This document shows, in pieces, positions 1 to 8,043 of a stretch of 64,000 bases of DNA. Both the position numbers and the translations under genes were made by a program. This DNA comes from Chloracidobacterium sp. GTDB lineage: Bacteria; Acidobacteriota; Blastocatellia; Pyrinomonadales; Pyrinomonadaceae. Within the stretch, counting starts at the first letter, position 1; each line of letters opens with the position of its first letter. The notes below the pieces were generated by a model, which saw only the letters and a list, made by a program, of their open reading frames with translations, had not been told where the DNA came from and did no database searches. The stretch is taken from the NCBI GenBank assembly GCA_016716305.1, contig JADJWP010000002.1:2230501-2294500 (forward strand), in the 5' to 3' direction.

Positions 1-2
1 CG

Positions 3-752
3 GGTGCAAAATTCATGCTTGCCGACGGCAAGGCCAGAATGGTAACGACCGATGGGCATCGACTCGCTTTCGTCGAAAAACAACTCGACGAAACTATCGA
101 TGGGTCGATGGACGCTCTGATACCAAAAAAGGCCCTTCTCGAATTAGTGAAGATCTCTCGGGGGTTTGACGGCGACGTTCAATTCGGTGAAGACCAGAAT
201 CATATTTATTTTGAGACCGAAGGTCGGCTGCTTATAACCCGCAAACTCACCGGTAACTTTCCTAATTACGAGATGGTGATGCCAAAAGACAATGATAAGA
301 CCGTCGTCTTTGACCTTGCCGATATGAAAGCGGCGGTAAGGCGCGTCTCTCTGATGGCTGATGAGCGTAATAGGTCGATCAGGATGACGGTACGCGAAGG
401 TGAGGTCGAGGTGACCGCACAATCATCCGAAGAAGGCGAGGGACAGGAATTTGTACCGGCTGATTATAAGGGCGACGAAGTCACACTCGGTTTTAACTGG
501 CAGTATTTGCAGGAGTTTTTGAACAACGCCGGTGTGGCTGAAAATACTCTCGCCGATACCGGTGTTGACACCGACGAGCGCGAAGACTCGGCATCGGACG
601 GAACAAACGCCGGGACAGTTCGGGCGAAGGAATCTAAAACACCAACGCGTATCTCGTTCGAATTCAAGGACGGAAACGCGGCAACGCAAATGAGGATCGC
701 AGGCGAGGCAAACTATGATTACAAATACATAGTAATGCCGCTAAGGATATGA
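3..752 (+). CDS. dnaN: DNA polymerase III sliding clamp (beta), 3' part
   Basis: The beta clamp is a ring that tethers DNA polymerase III to DNA and is a hub for repair proteins. The reading frame is open from the window edge, so the 5' end lies outside. Clamp hallmarks are visible: the motif ARMVTTDGHRLA near the start of the visible part, a central KLTGNFPNYEMVMP stretch and the C-terminal end YKYIVMPLRI, which matches the YxVMPMRL-type ending of DnaN. The last domain carries an unusual acidic, Asp/Glu/Ser/Thr-rich insertion (about nucleotides 545-645) before the final strands. A strong intrinsic terminator follows at 812. Assignment is certain; only the N-terminus is missing. Confidence 0.96.
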   Translation, partial: GAKFMLADGKARMVTTDGHRLAFVEKQLDETIDGSMDALIPKKALLELVKISRGFDGDVQFGEDQNHIYFETEGRLLITRKLTGNFPNYEMVMPKDNDKTVVFDLADMKAAVRRVSLMADERNRSIRMTVREGEVEVTAQSSEEGEGQEFVPADYKGDEVTLGFNWQYLQEFLNNAGVAENTLADTGVDTDEREDSASDGTNAGTVRAKESKTPTRISFEFKDGNAATQMRIAGEANYDYKYIVMPLRI

Positions 753-811
753 TTCCCGAGATACTGACATTCTGCACTGTATGACTTTTGCAGAACCGAT
801 CGAATTCGATG

Positions 812-841
812 ACGGAGTAACGGCTGGTTGCTCCGTTTTTT
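812..841 (+). terminator. Intrinsic terminator after dnaN
   Basis: Ten-base-pair stem (ACGGAGTAAC with GTTGCTCCGT, one T-G wobble) around a GGCTG loop, followed directly by six T. It lies 60 bases after the dnaN stop and separates it from the Dsb operon. Confidence 0.85.
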
Positions 842-902
842 CCTTTCCAGACCACGTCAGTATGATTTATGAAAGAGGCTCGAAACGTGTTTTAATTTAG
901 CT

Positions 903-1358
903 ATGGGGACCGCACCAACAGACACCAATATGCTCGCGAGATCGAATCCGAACTTTTTGATCCCCTACTTTGCGTGGATCATCGCACTGATCGGAACGGC
1001 GGGTAGTCTCTTTTTGAGCGAGGTGATGGAACTCCCTCCTTGTGCCTTGTGCTGGTATCAAAGGATAGCACTCTATCCGTTGGTCGTTATCATCGGCATC
1101 GGCATTGCGACGGGCGATAATGGATGGAAGAAGTATGCGGTGTGGCTTACATACATCGGTCTTGCGATCGCCGTTTACCACAACCTTCTGTACTATGGCG
1201 TGATCCCTGAGGCAATAACACCATGCAGCGAGGGTGTTCCATGTAATGCTCGTCAGCTTGAATTGCTCGGATTTATTACGATCCCGCTGATGTCGCTCAT
1301 GACCTTTGCGATGATCGCAATACTGCTTTTTATATATAGACCCGAAAACAGATCATGA
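903..1358 (+). CDS. DsbB/BdbC-like disulfide bond formation protein
   Basis: Inner-membrane quinone reductase of the DsbB family, which reoxidises a DsbA-type partner outside the cytoplasm. Four hydrophobic segments fill about residues 20-150 of 151. The first active cysteine pair is Cys47-Cys50 in PPCALCWYQR, the family signature with the quinone-site Arg; the second pair is Cys108 and Cys114 in PCSEGVPC. An alternative start at Met10 (930) is possible, since neither start has a clear ribosome site. It overlaps the next gene by ATGA, and that gene is a DsbA-like thioredoxin, so the two form an oxidase/donor pair. Confidence 0.92.
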   Translation: MGTAPTDTNMLARSNPNFLIPYFAWIIALIGTAGSLFLSEVMELPPCALCWYQRIALYPLVVIIGIGIATGDNGWKKYAVWLTYIGLAIAVYHNLLYYGVIPEAITPCSEGVPCNARQLELLGFITIPLMSLMTFAMIAILLFIYRPENRS

Positions 1359-2023
1359 AAAAAGAAGTAAGAATACTGTTGGCCATTTTAGTAGTTGTAG
1401 TGATCGGAGGCATTATCGGTTCGATGGTCTATCGGCAATCGCAACAAAGCCCTCCGCCGAAGGCTCAGAATAAAGTCGAAGCACTTGTTCGGCCCGACAG
1501 CCCGGCTCTTGGACCTGCCGACGCAAAGGTCACATTGGTCGAGTTTCTCGATCCTGAATGTGAAGCATGCGCGGCGTTTGCACCTACGGTCAAAAAGATA
1601 CTCAAAGAGAATGAAGGCAAGATTCGTTTCGTTGTACGCTATATGCCGTTCCATCCTAATTCGAGGCTGGCTGCGGCATATATGGAGGCAGCCGGCGAGC
1701 AGGGCAAATATTGGGAGATGCAGGAAAAGATGTTCGCAAACCAATCCGAATGGGGCGAGATCCATGGAGGCGGCCCCCGGCCAGCTCGTCCGGCTCCGAA
1801 CACGCTTTTCGAGAAATGGGCCGGTGAACTCGGCCTTAACGTTGAACAGTTGAAAGCGTCGGCCGCCGAAAAAAAGCATCGTGACAAGGTCGAACGCGAT
1901 TTTGCCGACGGCCGGAGTCTTGCTGTTACAAAAACACCTTCGTTTTTCGTCAATGGGCGAATGCTTGCACGGTTCAGCGAGGCAGATCTGAGGGCCCTTA
2001 TTGCTGAAGAACTGAAAAAGTAG
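1355..2023 (+). CDS. DsbA-family thioredoxin-like protein, membrane-anchored
   Basis: Predicted extracytoplasmic thiol oxidoreductase of the thioredoxin_4/DsbA type. Residues 5-25 form one membrane or signal-anchor segment, followed by a linker rich in Gln, Ser and Pro. The thioredoxin fold follows with active site Cys69-Glu-Ala-Cys72 (DPECEACAAF) and the cis-Pro loop near the end in TKTPSFFVNGR. A proline/glycine-rich insertion (GGGPRPARPAPN) lies in the helical domain. It overlaps the DsbB-like gene by four bases, as expected for a coupled pair that makes disulfides in exported proteins. Several exported proteins are encoded nearby, but no specific client is shown. Confidence 0.93.
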   Translation: MKKEVRILLAILVVVVIGGIIGSMVYRQSQQSPPPKAQNKVEALVRPDSPALGPADAKVTLVEFLDPECEACAAFAPTVKKILKENEGKIRFVVRYMPFHPNSRLAAAYMEAAGEQGKYWEMQEKMFANQSEWGEIHGGGPRPARPAPNTLFEKWAGELGLNVEQLKASAAEKKHRDKVERDFADGRSLAVTKTPSFFVNGRMLARFSEADLRALIAEELKK

Positions 2024-2037
2024 AGGCGGCCAGGACC

Positions 2038-2742
2038 ATGAAAAGGTGCCCAAAGTGCGGTACGACTTATACCGACGAAACCCTTCGCTATTGCCTTGCG
2101 GACGGAACCGGGCTGACTGCCTTGCAGACCGAGGAACCGACGCTGGTGTCGAGCCATCGCGAAGGAGTTCGTGTCGATATCACCGAATCTGTTCCGGCGA
2201 CGTCGCCATCTATCGGCGTTACGGATAGTAACAAAAGCGGCGTCATATTTAAGATCCTTATTGCAGTCGCTCTTCTTGGTGTGTTGGGCATCGCTATTCT
2301 CGGCGTCGCAGGTGCGATATTTTTCTATACCTCCGGCCTTTCAGGGGCGGATCAAACGAATGTTCGGCAAACGTCTCCGACGCCGGTCTCAACCACCCCG
2401 GACCGAGAAAAGGAGAAGCTGCAAAAAGAACTCGCGGACCTTCAAAAGAAACTCGAAGAGCAAAACAATTCAACGTCGAACAGCGATACTTTCTCAGAAG
2501 ACGAACTTGGTTCTCCAGTTACAGCAACGGTCAATTCTCCAAAGGACGGATTTCTTGCATTGCGAAATCTACCTACTCATGAATTCGGCGAACGGATCGC
2601 CAAAATACCCCATGGCGACCAGGTTGAGATCCTTGGCTGTGATGACGAATATGTTGTTATCGCTGAACGTCGCGGGCGCTGGTGCCTTGCTACCTGGAAA
2701 ACCCAAGCCGGGTGGGTCTTTGACGCGTGGCTGACCTATTGA
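2038..2742 (+). CDS. Zinc-ribbon, single-TM, SH3-domain protein
   Basis: No characterised family is recognised for the whole protein (234 aa). It starts with a zinc ribbon, MKRCPKCGTTYTDETLRYC, of the type that opens many acidobacterial membrane proteins. One transmembrane helix lies at about residues 70-100, then a Thr/Pro linker and a short coiled coil (about 120-145, EKEKLQKELADLQKKLEEQ), and finally a bacterial SH3-like domain at about 165-234 (LRNLPTHEFGERI ... GWVFDAWLTY). The ribbon would be cytoplasmic and the SH3 outside, suggesting a sensor or cell-wall-binding role. It starts 14 bases after the DsbA-like gene and probably shares its transcript. Confidence 0.7.
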   Translation: MKRCPKCGTTYTDETLRYCLADGTGLTALQTEEPTLVSSHREGVRVDITESVPATSPSIGVTDSNKSGVIFKILIAVALLGVLGIAILGVAGAIFFYTSGLSGADQTNVRQTSPTPVSTTPDREKEKLQKELADLQKKLEEQNNSTSNSDTFSEDELGSPVTATVNSPKDGFLALRNLPTHEFGERIAKIPHGDQVEILGCDDEYVVIAERRGRWCLATWKTQAGWVFDAWLTY

Positions 2743-2770
2743 GCATGATGTCCCGGCCCTTCATGCTTTT
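2743..2770 (+). terminator. Weak intrinsic terminator
   Basis: GCATGA and TCATGC form a short stem around a GC-rich loop, followed by TTTT. It lies just after the stop of the zinc-ribbon/SH3 gene. The stem has only six pairs, so it is weak. Confidence 0.45.
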
Positions 2771-2808
2771 CGACCGATCAAGTAATTAGAGTTTTGCAGT
2801 GATCCAAT

Positions 2809-4083
2809 ATGTTCAGCAGCTTTACGAAGCCGCGTCGCGTTGTCATTACCGGTTTCGGTTGCGTTACGCCGATCGGGATCGGCCGAAGAGCCTTTTGGGC
2901 TTCTTTGATGTCCGGCGCGAGCGGGATCAGATATATCGAGAGTTTTGATGCATCCGAGTTTAGGGTCAAGATCGCGGGCGAGGTAAAGGATTTCGATTGG
3001 GAATCAGAGGTTGATTACCAGGATCGACGCCACGTCGCACGCACCGTACCGCTTGCTCTTGCGGCAGCGCGTCAGGCCGTCAGTGATGCCGGCATAGATA
3101 CGAACGCGTTGTCTTTGGAAAAAAAGCGTCGATTCGGGGTTGTGTTGGGTACCGGTGGAGGAGGGCTTTCATTCACTGAGAAGCAGTTCGGATATTGGTT
3201 TTCAGGTAATGAGCGTAAGGGCAGCATATACACGATACCTTCATCGACTCATGGTGGACTTTCGTCCGAGCTCTCGATGGTTTTTGGCCTTCACGGTCTT
3301 TCGCATGTTGTTTCAACCGGTTGTACGTCATCGACGGATGCTATCTTCTATGCGGCCCAGCACATCGCAATCGGCAAGCAGGATGTAATGCTGGCTGGCG
3401 GTGCCGATTCCCCCATCGCTCCCGGTATAATGCGCGGTTTCGAGGTGATGACGGTCGTTACAGACAAATGGAACGATCAACCGGAACGTGCTTCACGTCC
3501 GTTCTCGAAAGACAGGTCTGGGATCGTCATCAGTGAAGGCTCGTGGATATATGTCCTCGAAACGCTCGATTCCGCTCTCGAACGCGGTGCCAGGATCTAC
3601 GCCGAGATCTCAGGTTACGGGGCGAGCTGCGATGCATATCATCGGGTCCGGCTTGAGGAGAACGGTGTTGAGCCAGCACGAGCGATGAGCCTCGCGATGG
3701 AGGACGCCGGGATCGCGCCAAGTGAGATCGACTATATAAACCTCCACGGCACATCAACTCAATTGAACGACCGGATAGAAACGCAAGCGGTAAAACTGGC
3801 TTTCGGCAAAACTGCGTACTCGATCCCAATGTCCGCCACTAAGTCGCAGATCGGGCACCCGCAGGGTGCTGCCGGAGCAGCCGGGATCGGAGCGGCACTT
3901 ATGGCAATGCATGAGAACATGATTCCGCCGACGATCAATCTCGACGAGCCAGACCCGGCTTGCGATCTCGACTATGTCCCCGATCGTGCTCGCCCTGGTT
4001 CGGTTCAGACGGCGCTGTGCAACTGCATAGGTTTTGGGTCAAAGAACTCAGCCCTGATCATCAAGAAGTACCCATCGGAATGA
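2809..4083 (+). CDS. Beta-ketoacyl-ACP synthase, FabF type
   Basis: Condensing enzyme of the thiolase superfamily that would extend an acyl chain on acyl carrier protein. At 424 aa it has the full KAS II length. The catalytic triad is present: Cys172 in STGCTSSTDA, His313 in NLHGTSTQLND and His350 in SQIGHPQGAAGAAG. The opening VVITGFGCVTPIG is typical of FabF. No acpP, fabG or fabD lies beside it, so this is probably a second copy outside the core fatty-acid cluster, serving a special lipid or polyketide-like product; that role is inference. A stem-loop follows the stop. Confidence 0.9.
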   Translation: MFSSFTKPRRVVITGFGCVTPIGIGRRAFWASLMSGASGIRYIESFDASEFRVKIAGEVKDFDWESEVDYQDRRHVARTVPLALAAARQAVSDAGIDTNALSLEKKRRFGVVLGTGGGGLSFTEKQFGYWFSGNERKGSIYTIPSSTHGGLSSELSMVFGLHGLSHVVSTGCTSSTDAIFYAAQHIAIGKQDVMLAGGADSPIAPGIMRGFEVMTVVTDKWNDQPERASRPFSKDRSGIVISEGSWIYVLETLDSALERGARIYAEISGYGASCDAYHRVRLEENGVEPARAMSLAMEDAGIAPSEIDYINLHGTSTQLNDRIETQAVKLAFGKTAYSIPMSATKSQIGHPQGAAGAAGIGAALMAMHENMIPPTINLDEPDPACDLDYVPDRARPGSVQTALCNCIGFGSKNSALIIKKYPSE

Positions 4084-4084
4084 A

Positions 4085-4113
4085 GAATGCGGCTTTTTTG
4101 GCAAGCCGCATTC
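4085..4113. terminator. Stem-loop after the ketoacyl synthase gene
   Basis: Perfect ten-base inverted repeat (GAATGCGGCT and AGCCGCATTC) with a nine-base loop starting one base after the stop. No T tract follows on either strand, so it may be a non-canonical terminator or a 3' stabilising hairpin. Confidence 0.5.
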
Positions 4114-4147
4114 GGAAGGAAAATAAGGTAGATAATAGGACAGGGAA

Positions 4148-4414
4148 TTAGGTGATCTGACATACATTGTCAGGCTTCACCGTTGGAGGGTAATAAAAAG
4201 GCCCCGAAGTTTCGAAACGTTCGGTATTGAACTCTCTTCGCGCGCCACACTCGAGACACGAGCGATATGACAAATTCTTTCGTGTGATCGGACGCCCTAA
4301 ACGTTTATGCCAGCAGCCGAACAATTTACCGACAAAACCGATCTTTGTCCCGAGCGAAGATTCCGCCCGATCAAAAGAAGTATCTACCAGATCTTGTTCT
4401 AAAACTCCTTGCAT
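4148..4414 (-). CDS. Small zinc-ribbon protein (88 aa)
   Basis: Function unknown. The C-terminal half carries four candidate zinc ligands: Cys34 and His36 in GCWHKRLGRP, then Cys53 and Cys56 in YRSCLECGARREF, with conserved-looking aromatic and glycine residues between them. This spacing resembles short cysteine/histidine ribbon proteins common in acidobacterial genomes, but I cannot name a family. A GGGAG ribosome site lies about ten bases before the ATG on the minus strand, which supports translation. It lies alone between two plus-strand genes. Confidence 0.6.
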   Translation of the reverse strand: MQGVLEQDLVDTSFDRAESSLGTKIGFVGKLFGCWHKRLGRPITRKNLSYRSCLECGARREFNTERFETSGPFYYPPTVKPDNVCQIT

Positions 4415-4489
4415 ACGATCTCTTGCTCCCTATTCACGTAAAAACCGATGTTACCTATTCACAACTACTAGAACGTTCGAGGGGGAAAG

Positions 4490-4522
4490 TTTTGCATCAT
4501 TAAGATGACCGGTGATGCAAAA
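4490..4522. repeat. Inverted repeat upstream of the nuclease gene
   Basis: TTTTGCATCA and TGATGCAAAA form a perfect ten-base inverted repeat with a 13-base spacer, about 85 bases before the S1/P1 nuclease start and 75 bases upstream of the divergent 88-aa gene. It has no downstream T tract, so an operator or leader hairpin is more likely than a terminator. Confidence 0.45.
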
Positions 4523-4608
4523 AAGTTGGTCTTTTCCTTTCTCAGATCGTTACTTTCTCTCGATCAATATATTCGATAGAATCTTCCCAAAAGATTCAGG
4601 AGCAATAA

Positions 4609-5562
4609 ATGCGAAAACAATTGGCAAAAACCCTTTTGGCTGCGATATTTGCCGCCATTATGTTTCAACCGGCATTGGCATGGGACGATGTTGGCCACAA
4701 GATCACAGGCTACATCGCATGGCAGCGGATGTCGCCAACCGCACGCGAGAACGTCATCAAACTCCTGAGGGCGGCGCCTGAGGATTCGCATCTCTCAGCG
4801 TTCTACATGAATTACGGACCGCAGCCGGAAAGCGCTCGCCATCTCGACTATTTCATGCTGGTCCCAACATGGGCCGATATTGTTCGTGACCGCGCATTTG
4901 CGACCCGATATTCCAAATATCACAAATCCACCTGGCATTATTCCGATACGTTTTGGCGGCAGGTCGACGGCCGAGCGGAGTTGATCACTGACAAGGAGCC
5001 CGGAGGCCAGGGTGTGGTCAAACTCTTTGAGTTTGATAAGGTCATTCGTGATACCGCTGCTGCCGATACAGATAAGGCGATCGCACTCGCATGGATATTG
5101 CATATCGGCGGCGATCTGCATCAGCCGCTTCACACATCAGGAAGGCATACTGACCGTGAACCGAACGGCGATCAGGGCGGAAACTTCTTCCTTCTTACGC
5201 CTGAAGGCACAAAGCGCGAAGAACAAGTGAACCTTCATTGGTTCTGGGATTCGATCGTCGGTCGGAACATCCCATACCTTTCCGATGATTGCGAACCGCA
5301 TTACATTATCCGGACCGCCGAATCGATGATGAGGAAACATCCGTTCAGCAGCTCGTCATCCGCATTGAAGCTTAGAAAATATGATGAATGGCAGAAGGAG
5401 AGCTTCGCCCTGGCGAATACCGAGGTCTTCCGATCGGACCTGAAACGATTTGAAACACCGAGCGACGAATATCGTCGAAATGCGTTTCGTGTCGCCGAGC
5501 AGCGGCTCACATTGGCCGGATATCGGCTTGGTGAAACACTAAACGAAGTATTTGGAAAATAG
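4609..5562 (+). CDS. Secreted S1/P1-type nuclease
   Basis: Zinc-dependent single-strand nuclease and 3'-nucleotidase family. The signal peptide is residues 1-24, ending ALA, so the mature protein starts with Trp25 of AWDDVGHKI; in this family the N-terminal Trp itself coordinates zinc. Further ligands are visible: His30, the WHYSD block, the HIGGDLHQPLH helix, GDQGGN and NLHWFWD. The length of 317 aa is usual. A purine-rich AGGAG lies about five bases before the ATG. It probably scavenges phosphate and nucleosides from extracellular nucleic acid. It is close to the M20 peptidase gene, 26 bases downstream. Confidence 0.93.
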   Translation: MRKQLAKTLLAAIFAAIMFQPALAWDDVGHKITGYIAWQRMSPTARENVIKLLRAAPEDSHLSAFYMNYGPQPESARHLDYFMLVPTWADIVRDRAFATRYSKYHKSTWHYSDTFWRQVDGRAELITDKEPGGQGVVKLFEFDKVIRDTAAADTDKAIALAWILHIGGDLHQPLHTSGRHTDREPNGDQGGNFFLLTPEGTKREEQVNLHWFWDSIVGRNIPYLSDDCEPHYIIRTAESMMRKHPFSSSSSALKLRKYDEWQKESFALANTEVFRSDLKRFETPSDEYRRNAFRVAEQRLTLAGYRLGETLNEVFGK

Positions 5563-5588
5563 GGCGCAGCCGGCAAGTCTCGACAAAA

Positions 5589-6725
5589 ATGACCTCACAA
5601 CAGCTCCTGAAATATTTCGAATCACGACTCGATCATATGATCGCTTCGATGACCGAGATCGTTGAGATCGAATCTCCATCATTAAATGTCGCCGGAAACA
5701 AGGCTGTTGTCGGGTGGATCGAATCAGAACTGGCAAAGATCGGCGGCGATCTCAGCTTTGAGAAAAAAAAAGCAGATGGTTTTGGCGAGCATATAATCAT
5801 CAGGGCCTTTTCGTCAGATCTAACACCTACACTGCTTCTTGGCCATACCGATACGGTTCACCCGGTCGGGGCGAAAAATGATAATCCAACACGCATTGAG
5901 AACGGCCGGCTCTACGGCTGCGGCGTTTTCGATATGAAGGCCAACATCGTCGTCATGCTTGAGGCTCTCCGATTCTGCGAGGTCACAAAACAAAGGCCGG
6001 AGCGGCCGATAAATGTGTTGCTTTCGTGTGACGAGGAAGTAGGCAGCCCAACAGGTCGATTGCTTGTCGAGCGAGAAGCCGCAAATGCCGAACGCTGTTT
6101 TGTTTTCGAACCGTCATTCAACGGCAGCGTAAAGACAAGCCGCAAAGGCACCGCGATGTACACTCTCCATGCTCACGGAATTCCTTCGCACGCTGGGCTC
6201 GAACCTGAGAAAGGAGCCAACGCGATCCTCGAACTAGCACGCCATTTCGAACACCTCGACGCACTGAACGAACCGGAACTCGGCACGACCGTCAATGTCT
6301 GCACGATGAAAGGAGGAACAACGTCAAACGTGATCCCTGAGTTTGCAGAGTGTGAGATCGATGTCCGGTTCTCTACGATGGACGAGGCAAAAAGGGTCGA
6401 GAATGCTATCAGGTCGATCAGAGCGATCGACGAACGCGTAAACATCGAGATCACGGGCGAGATAAATCGTCCGCCAATGGAACGAACGAATGCAGTTGTT
6501 GCCCTATACGAGCAAGCTCGCGAGACGGCAGCCTCGTTCGATTATGAACTAGGAGAAAAGCAGGTGGGCGGAGCTTCGGACGGGAATTTTGTCGCCGCGC
6601 TTGGCGTTCCGGTTCTTGACGGCCTCGGCATTACCGGCGACGGCGCTCACACGCTTCATGAGTACATCGATATCAGCGATATCGTAAAACGAGCAACGCT
6701 CGTGACAAAAATGTTGTGTCGATAG
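5589..6725 (+). CDS. M20-family metallopeptidase (carboxypeptidase G2-like)
   Basis: Cytoplasmic or secreted di-zinc peptidase with no visible signal peptide. The metal-binding blocks are GHTDTVHP (first His and Asp), YGCGVFDMKAN (bridging Asp), SCDEEVGSP (catalytic Glu pair) and the final DGAHTLHEY His. The dimerisation domain lies between about residues 175 and 290 and includes IPSHAGLEPEKGANA. The order and length (378 aa) fit the M20A/ArgE-CPG2-like group, which removes C-terminal glutamate or acyl groups. The substrate cannot be told. The next feature on the strand is tRNA-Sec. Confidence 0.9.
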   Translation: MTSQQLLKYFESRLDHMIASMTEIVEIESPSLNVAGNKAVVGWIESELAKIGGDLSFEKKKADGFGEHIIIRAFSSDLTPTLLLGHTDTVHPVGAKNDNPTRIENGRLYGCGVFDMKANIVVMLEALRFCEVTKQRPERPINVLLSCDEEVGSPTGRLLVEREAANAERCFVFEPSFNGSVKTSRKGTAMYTLHAHGIPSHAGLEPEKGANAILELARHFEHLDALNEPELGTTVNVCTMKGGTTSNVIPEFAECEIDVRFSTMDEAKRVENAIRSIRAIDERVNIEITGEINRPPMERTNAVVALYEQARETAASFDYELGEKQVGGASDGNFVAALGVPVLDGLGITGDGAHTLHEYIDISDIVKRATLVTKMLCR

Positions 6726-6743
6726 ATAGACGCGGGTGACGGC

Positions 6744-6770
6744 CAATTGGCTGATCAGGACAATTGGCTG
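6744..6770 (+). repeat. Direct repeat CAATTGGCTG before tRNA-Sec
   Basis: Two exact copies of CAATTGGCTG start 17 bases apart, between the peptidase stop and the tRNA gene. They may be binding sites in the tRNA promoter or a simple duplication; nothing else supports a role. Confidence 0.35.
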
Positions 6771-6795
6771 CGGCCGCTAAGTTGACACCACCTTC

Positions 6796-6894
6796 GGAGG
6801 CGCATCCTGTCCGGTGATGGGCGCGGTCTTCAAAACCGTCTGCGGGTGCGCGAGAGCGTGCCTGGGTGGGTTCGACTCCCACACGCCTCCGCCA
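6796..6894 (+). tRNA. selC: tRNA-Sec (anticodon TCA), CCA encoded
   Basis: Selenocysteine tRNA that reads in-frame UGA. The 5' acceptor GGAGGCGC pairs with ACGCCTCC except at the innermost position (8-bp acceptor typical of tRNA-Sec). The anticodon loop is CTTCAAA with TCA at 6830-6832, on a GCGGT/ACCGT stem. A long variable arm (GGTGCGC, GAGA loop, GCGTGCC) precedes a GTGGG-TTCGACT-CCCAC T arm. G73 and an encoded CCA end the gene. The CCGGTGATGG D-arm resembles that of E. coli selC. It lies 13 bases upstream of dprA and is probably co-transcribed. selA, selB and selD are not in the window. Confidence 0.95.
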
Positions 6895-6907
6895 TTTTGT
6901 AGAACTG

Positions 6908-8035
6908 ATGAAAGAGTGGATCGCCTTGAATATGACGCCCGGTGTCGGACCTCGGGCCGCGACCAAATTGCTGGAGCGGTTCGGATCGGCAAAAGCGGTA
7001 TTTCAGGCGCGCCGGCCGGAGCTCGAACAGTTACGGATCAAGCCCGAAACGATCGAGAGCATCATGAAGCGAGAGTTTGAGTCGGTGGCCGACGACGAAC
7101 TCGCAAACGTGAAGGCCCTGGGTGGCGATGTACTCGTCCTTGATGATGGTAGTTACCCTTCGCTGCTTCGCGAAATACCCGATCCGCCGATCACATTATA
7201 CGTACAAGGTAACTGGCAGGAATGTCTTGATCTGCCATGTGTGGCCGTAATTGGTTCGCGCAATTGCTCGACTTACGGGCAAAATGCTTCTGAGATGCTG
7301 TCGCGTGATCTTGCATCGCGAGGGATCTGTATCATTTCGGGCCTTGCACGCGGCATCGATTCGGCCGCACATCGTGGAGCAATAAAAGCCGGCGGCCGAA
7401 CTATCGCAGTTCTTGGAACGGGGCTCGACAGCATCTATCCCAAAGAGAACACGAAACTGGCCGCCGAAATAATCGATTCAGGTGGTGCCGTCGTTTCTCA
7501 ATTTCCGCTCGGAACCCCGCCGCTCAAAGATAACTTTCCGTATCGCAACCGGATCATCAGCGGGTTGAGTCTCGGTGTTCTGATCGTTGAAGCGTCGGAA
7601 CGGAGCGGTTCGCTAATTACGGCACGGCTTGCGATGGAGCAAAATCGTGAAGTAATGGCAGTGCCGGGCAACATCACATCGGGGAATTCATTCGGCACCA
7701 ATTATTTGATAAAAGCCGGGGCCAAGCTCGTCCAGCAATGGCAGGATGTCGTCGCGGAATTGCCCGCTGCGGTATCTACTGCCATCCTTCCGCCGAAGAT
7801 CGAACGGCATATCGAAGAGAACGATAATTCTCAACCCGAATTGACACCGTCCGGAATGAATGAGACCGAACAAAGGGTTTGGTCGTTGCTTACGGCAGAT
7901 CAACCGTCTCATATCGATCAATTGCTCGAGGAAAGTCAATTGTCTTTTGGCGAACTGAACGCGGCGCTTGTCAGCCTCGATGTTCGCGACCTGATCCGTG
8001 TTCTGCCGGGCAAGTATTATGCGCGCCGACTGTAG
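6908..8035 (+). CDS. dprA: DNA-processing protein DprA
   Basis: DprA binds incoming single-stranded DNA and loads RecA during natural transformation. The frame could open at 6866, but that would lie inside tRNA-Sec, so ATG 6908 is chosen (MKEWIALNMTPGVGPRAATK). An N-terminal helix-hairpin-helix region is followed by the Rossmann core with VIGSRNCSTYG, SGLARGIDSAAHRGA, AVLGTGLDSIYP and FPYRNRIISGLS, and a C-terminal winged-helix domain at about residues 300-375. The pairing of dprA with topA downstream is common in bacteria. The presence of dprA suggests competence, though no com genes are in view. Confidence 0.95.
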   Translation: MKEWIALNMTPGVGPRAATKLLERFGSAKAVFQARRPELEQLRIKPETIESIMKREFESVADDELANVKALGGDVLVLDDGSYPSLLREIPDPPITLYVQGNWQECLDLPCVAVIGSRNCSTYGQNASEMLSRDLASRGICIISGLARGIDSAAHRGAIKAGGRTIAVLGTGLDSIYPKENTKLAAEIIDSGGAVVSQFPLGTPPLKDNFPYRNRIISGLSLGVLIVEASERSGSLITARLAMEQNREVMAVPGNITSGNSFGTNYLIKAGAKLVQQWQDVVAELPAAVSTAILPPKIERHIEENDNSQPELTPSGMNETEQRVWSLLTADQPSHIDQLLEESQLSFGELNAALVSLDVRDLIRVLPGKYYARRL

Positions 8036-8043
8036 AGTAAGAA

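Noticed and set aside
6782..6787. TTGACA as the -35 box of tRNA-Sec
   Set aside because: It lies only nine bases before the mature tRNA, too close for a -35 element.
6866..6907. N-terminal extension of DprA
   Set aside because: The extension is encoded by the 3' half of tRNA-Sec, so ATG 6908 is used.
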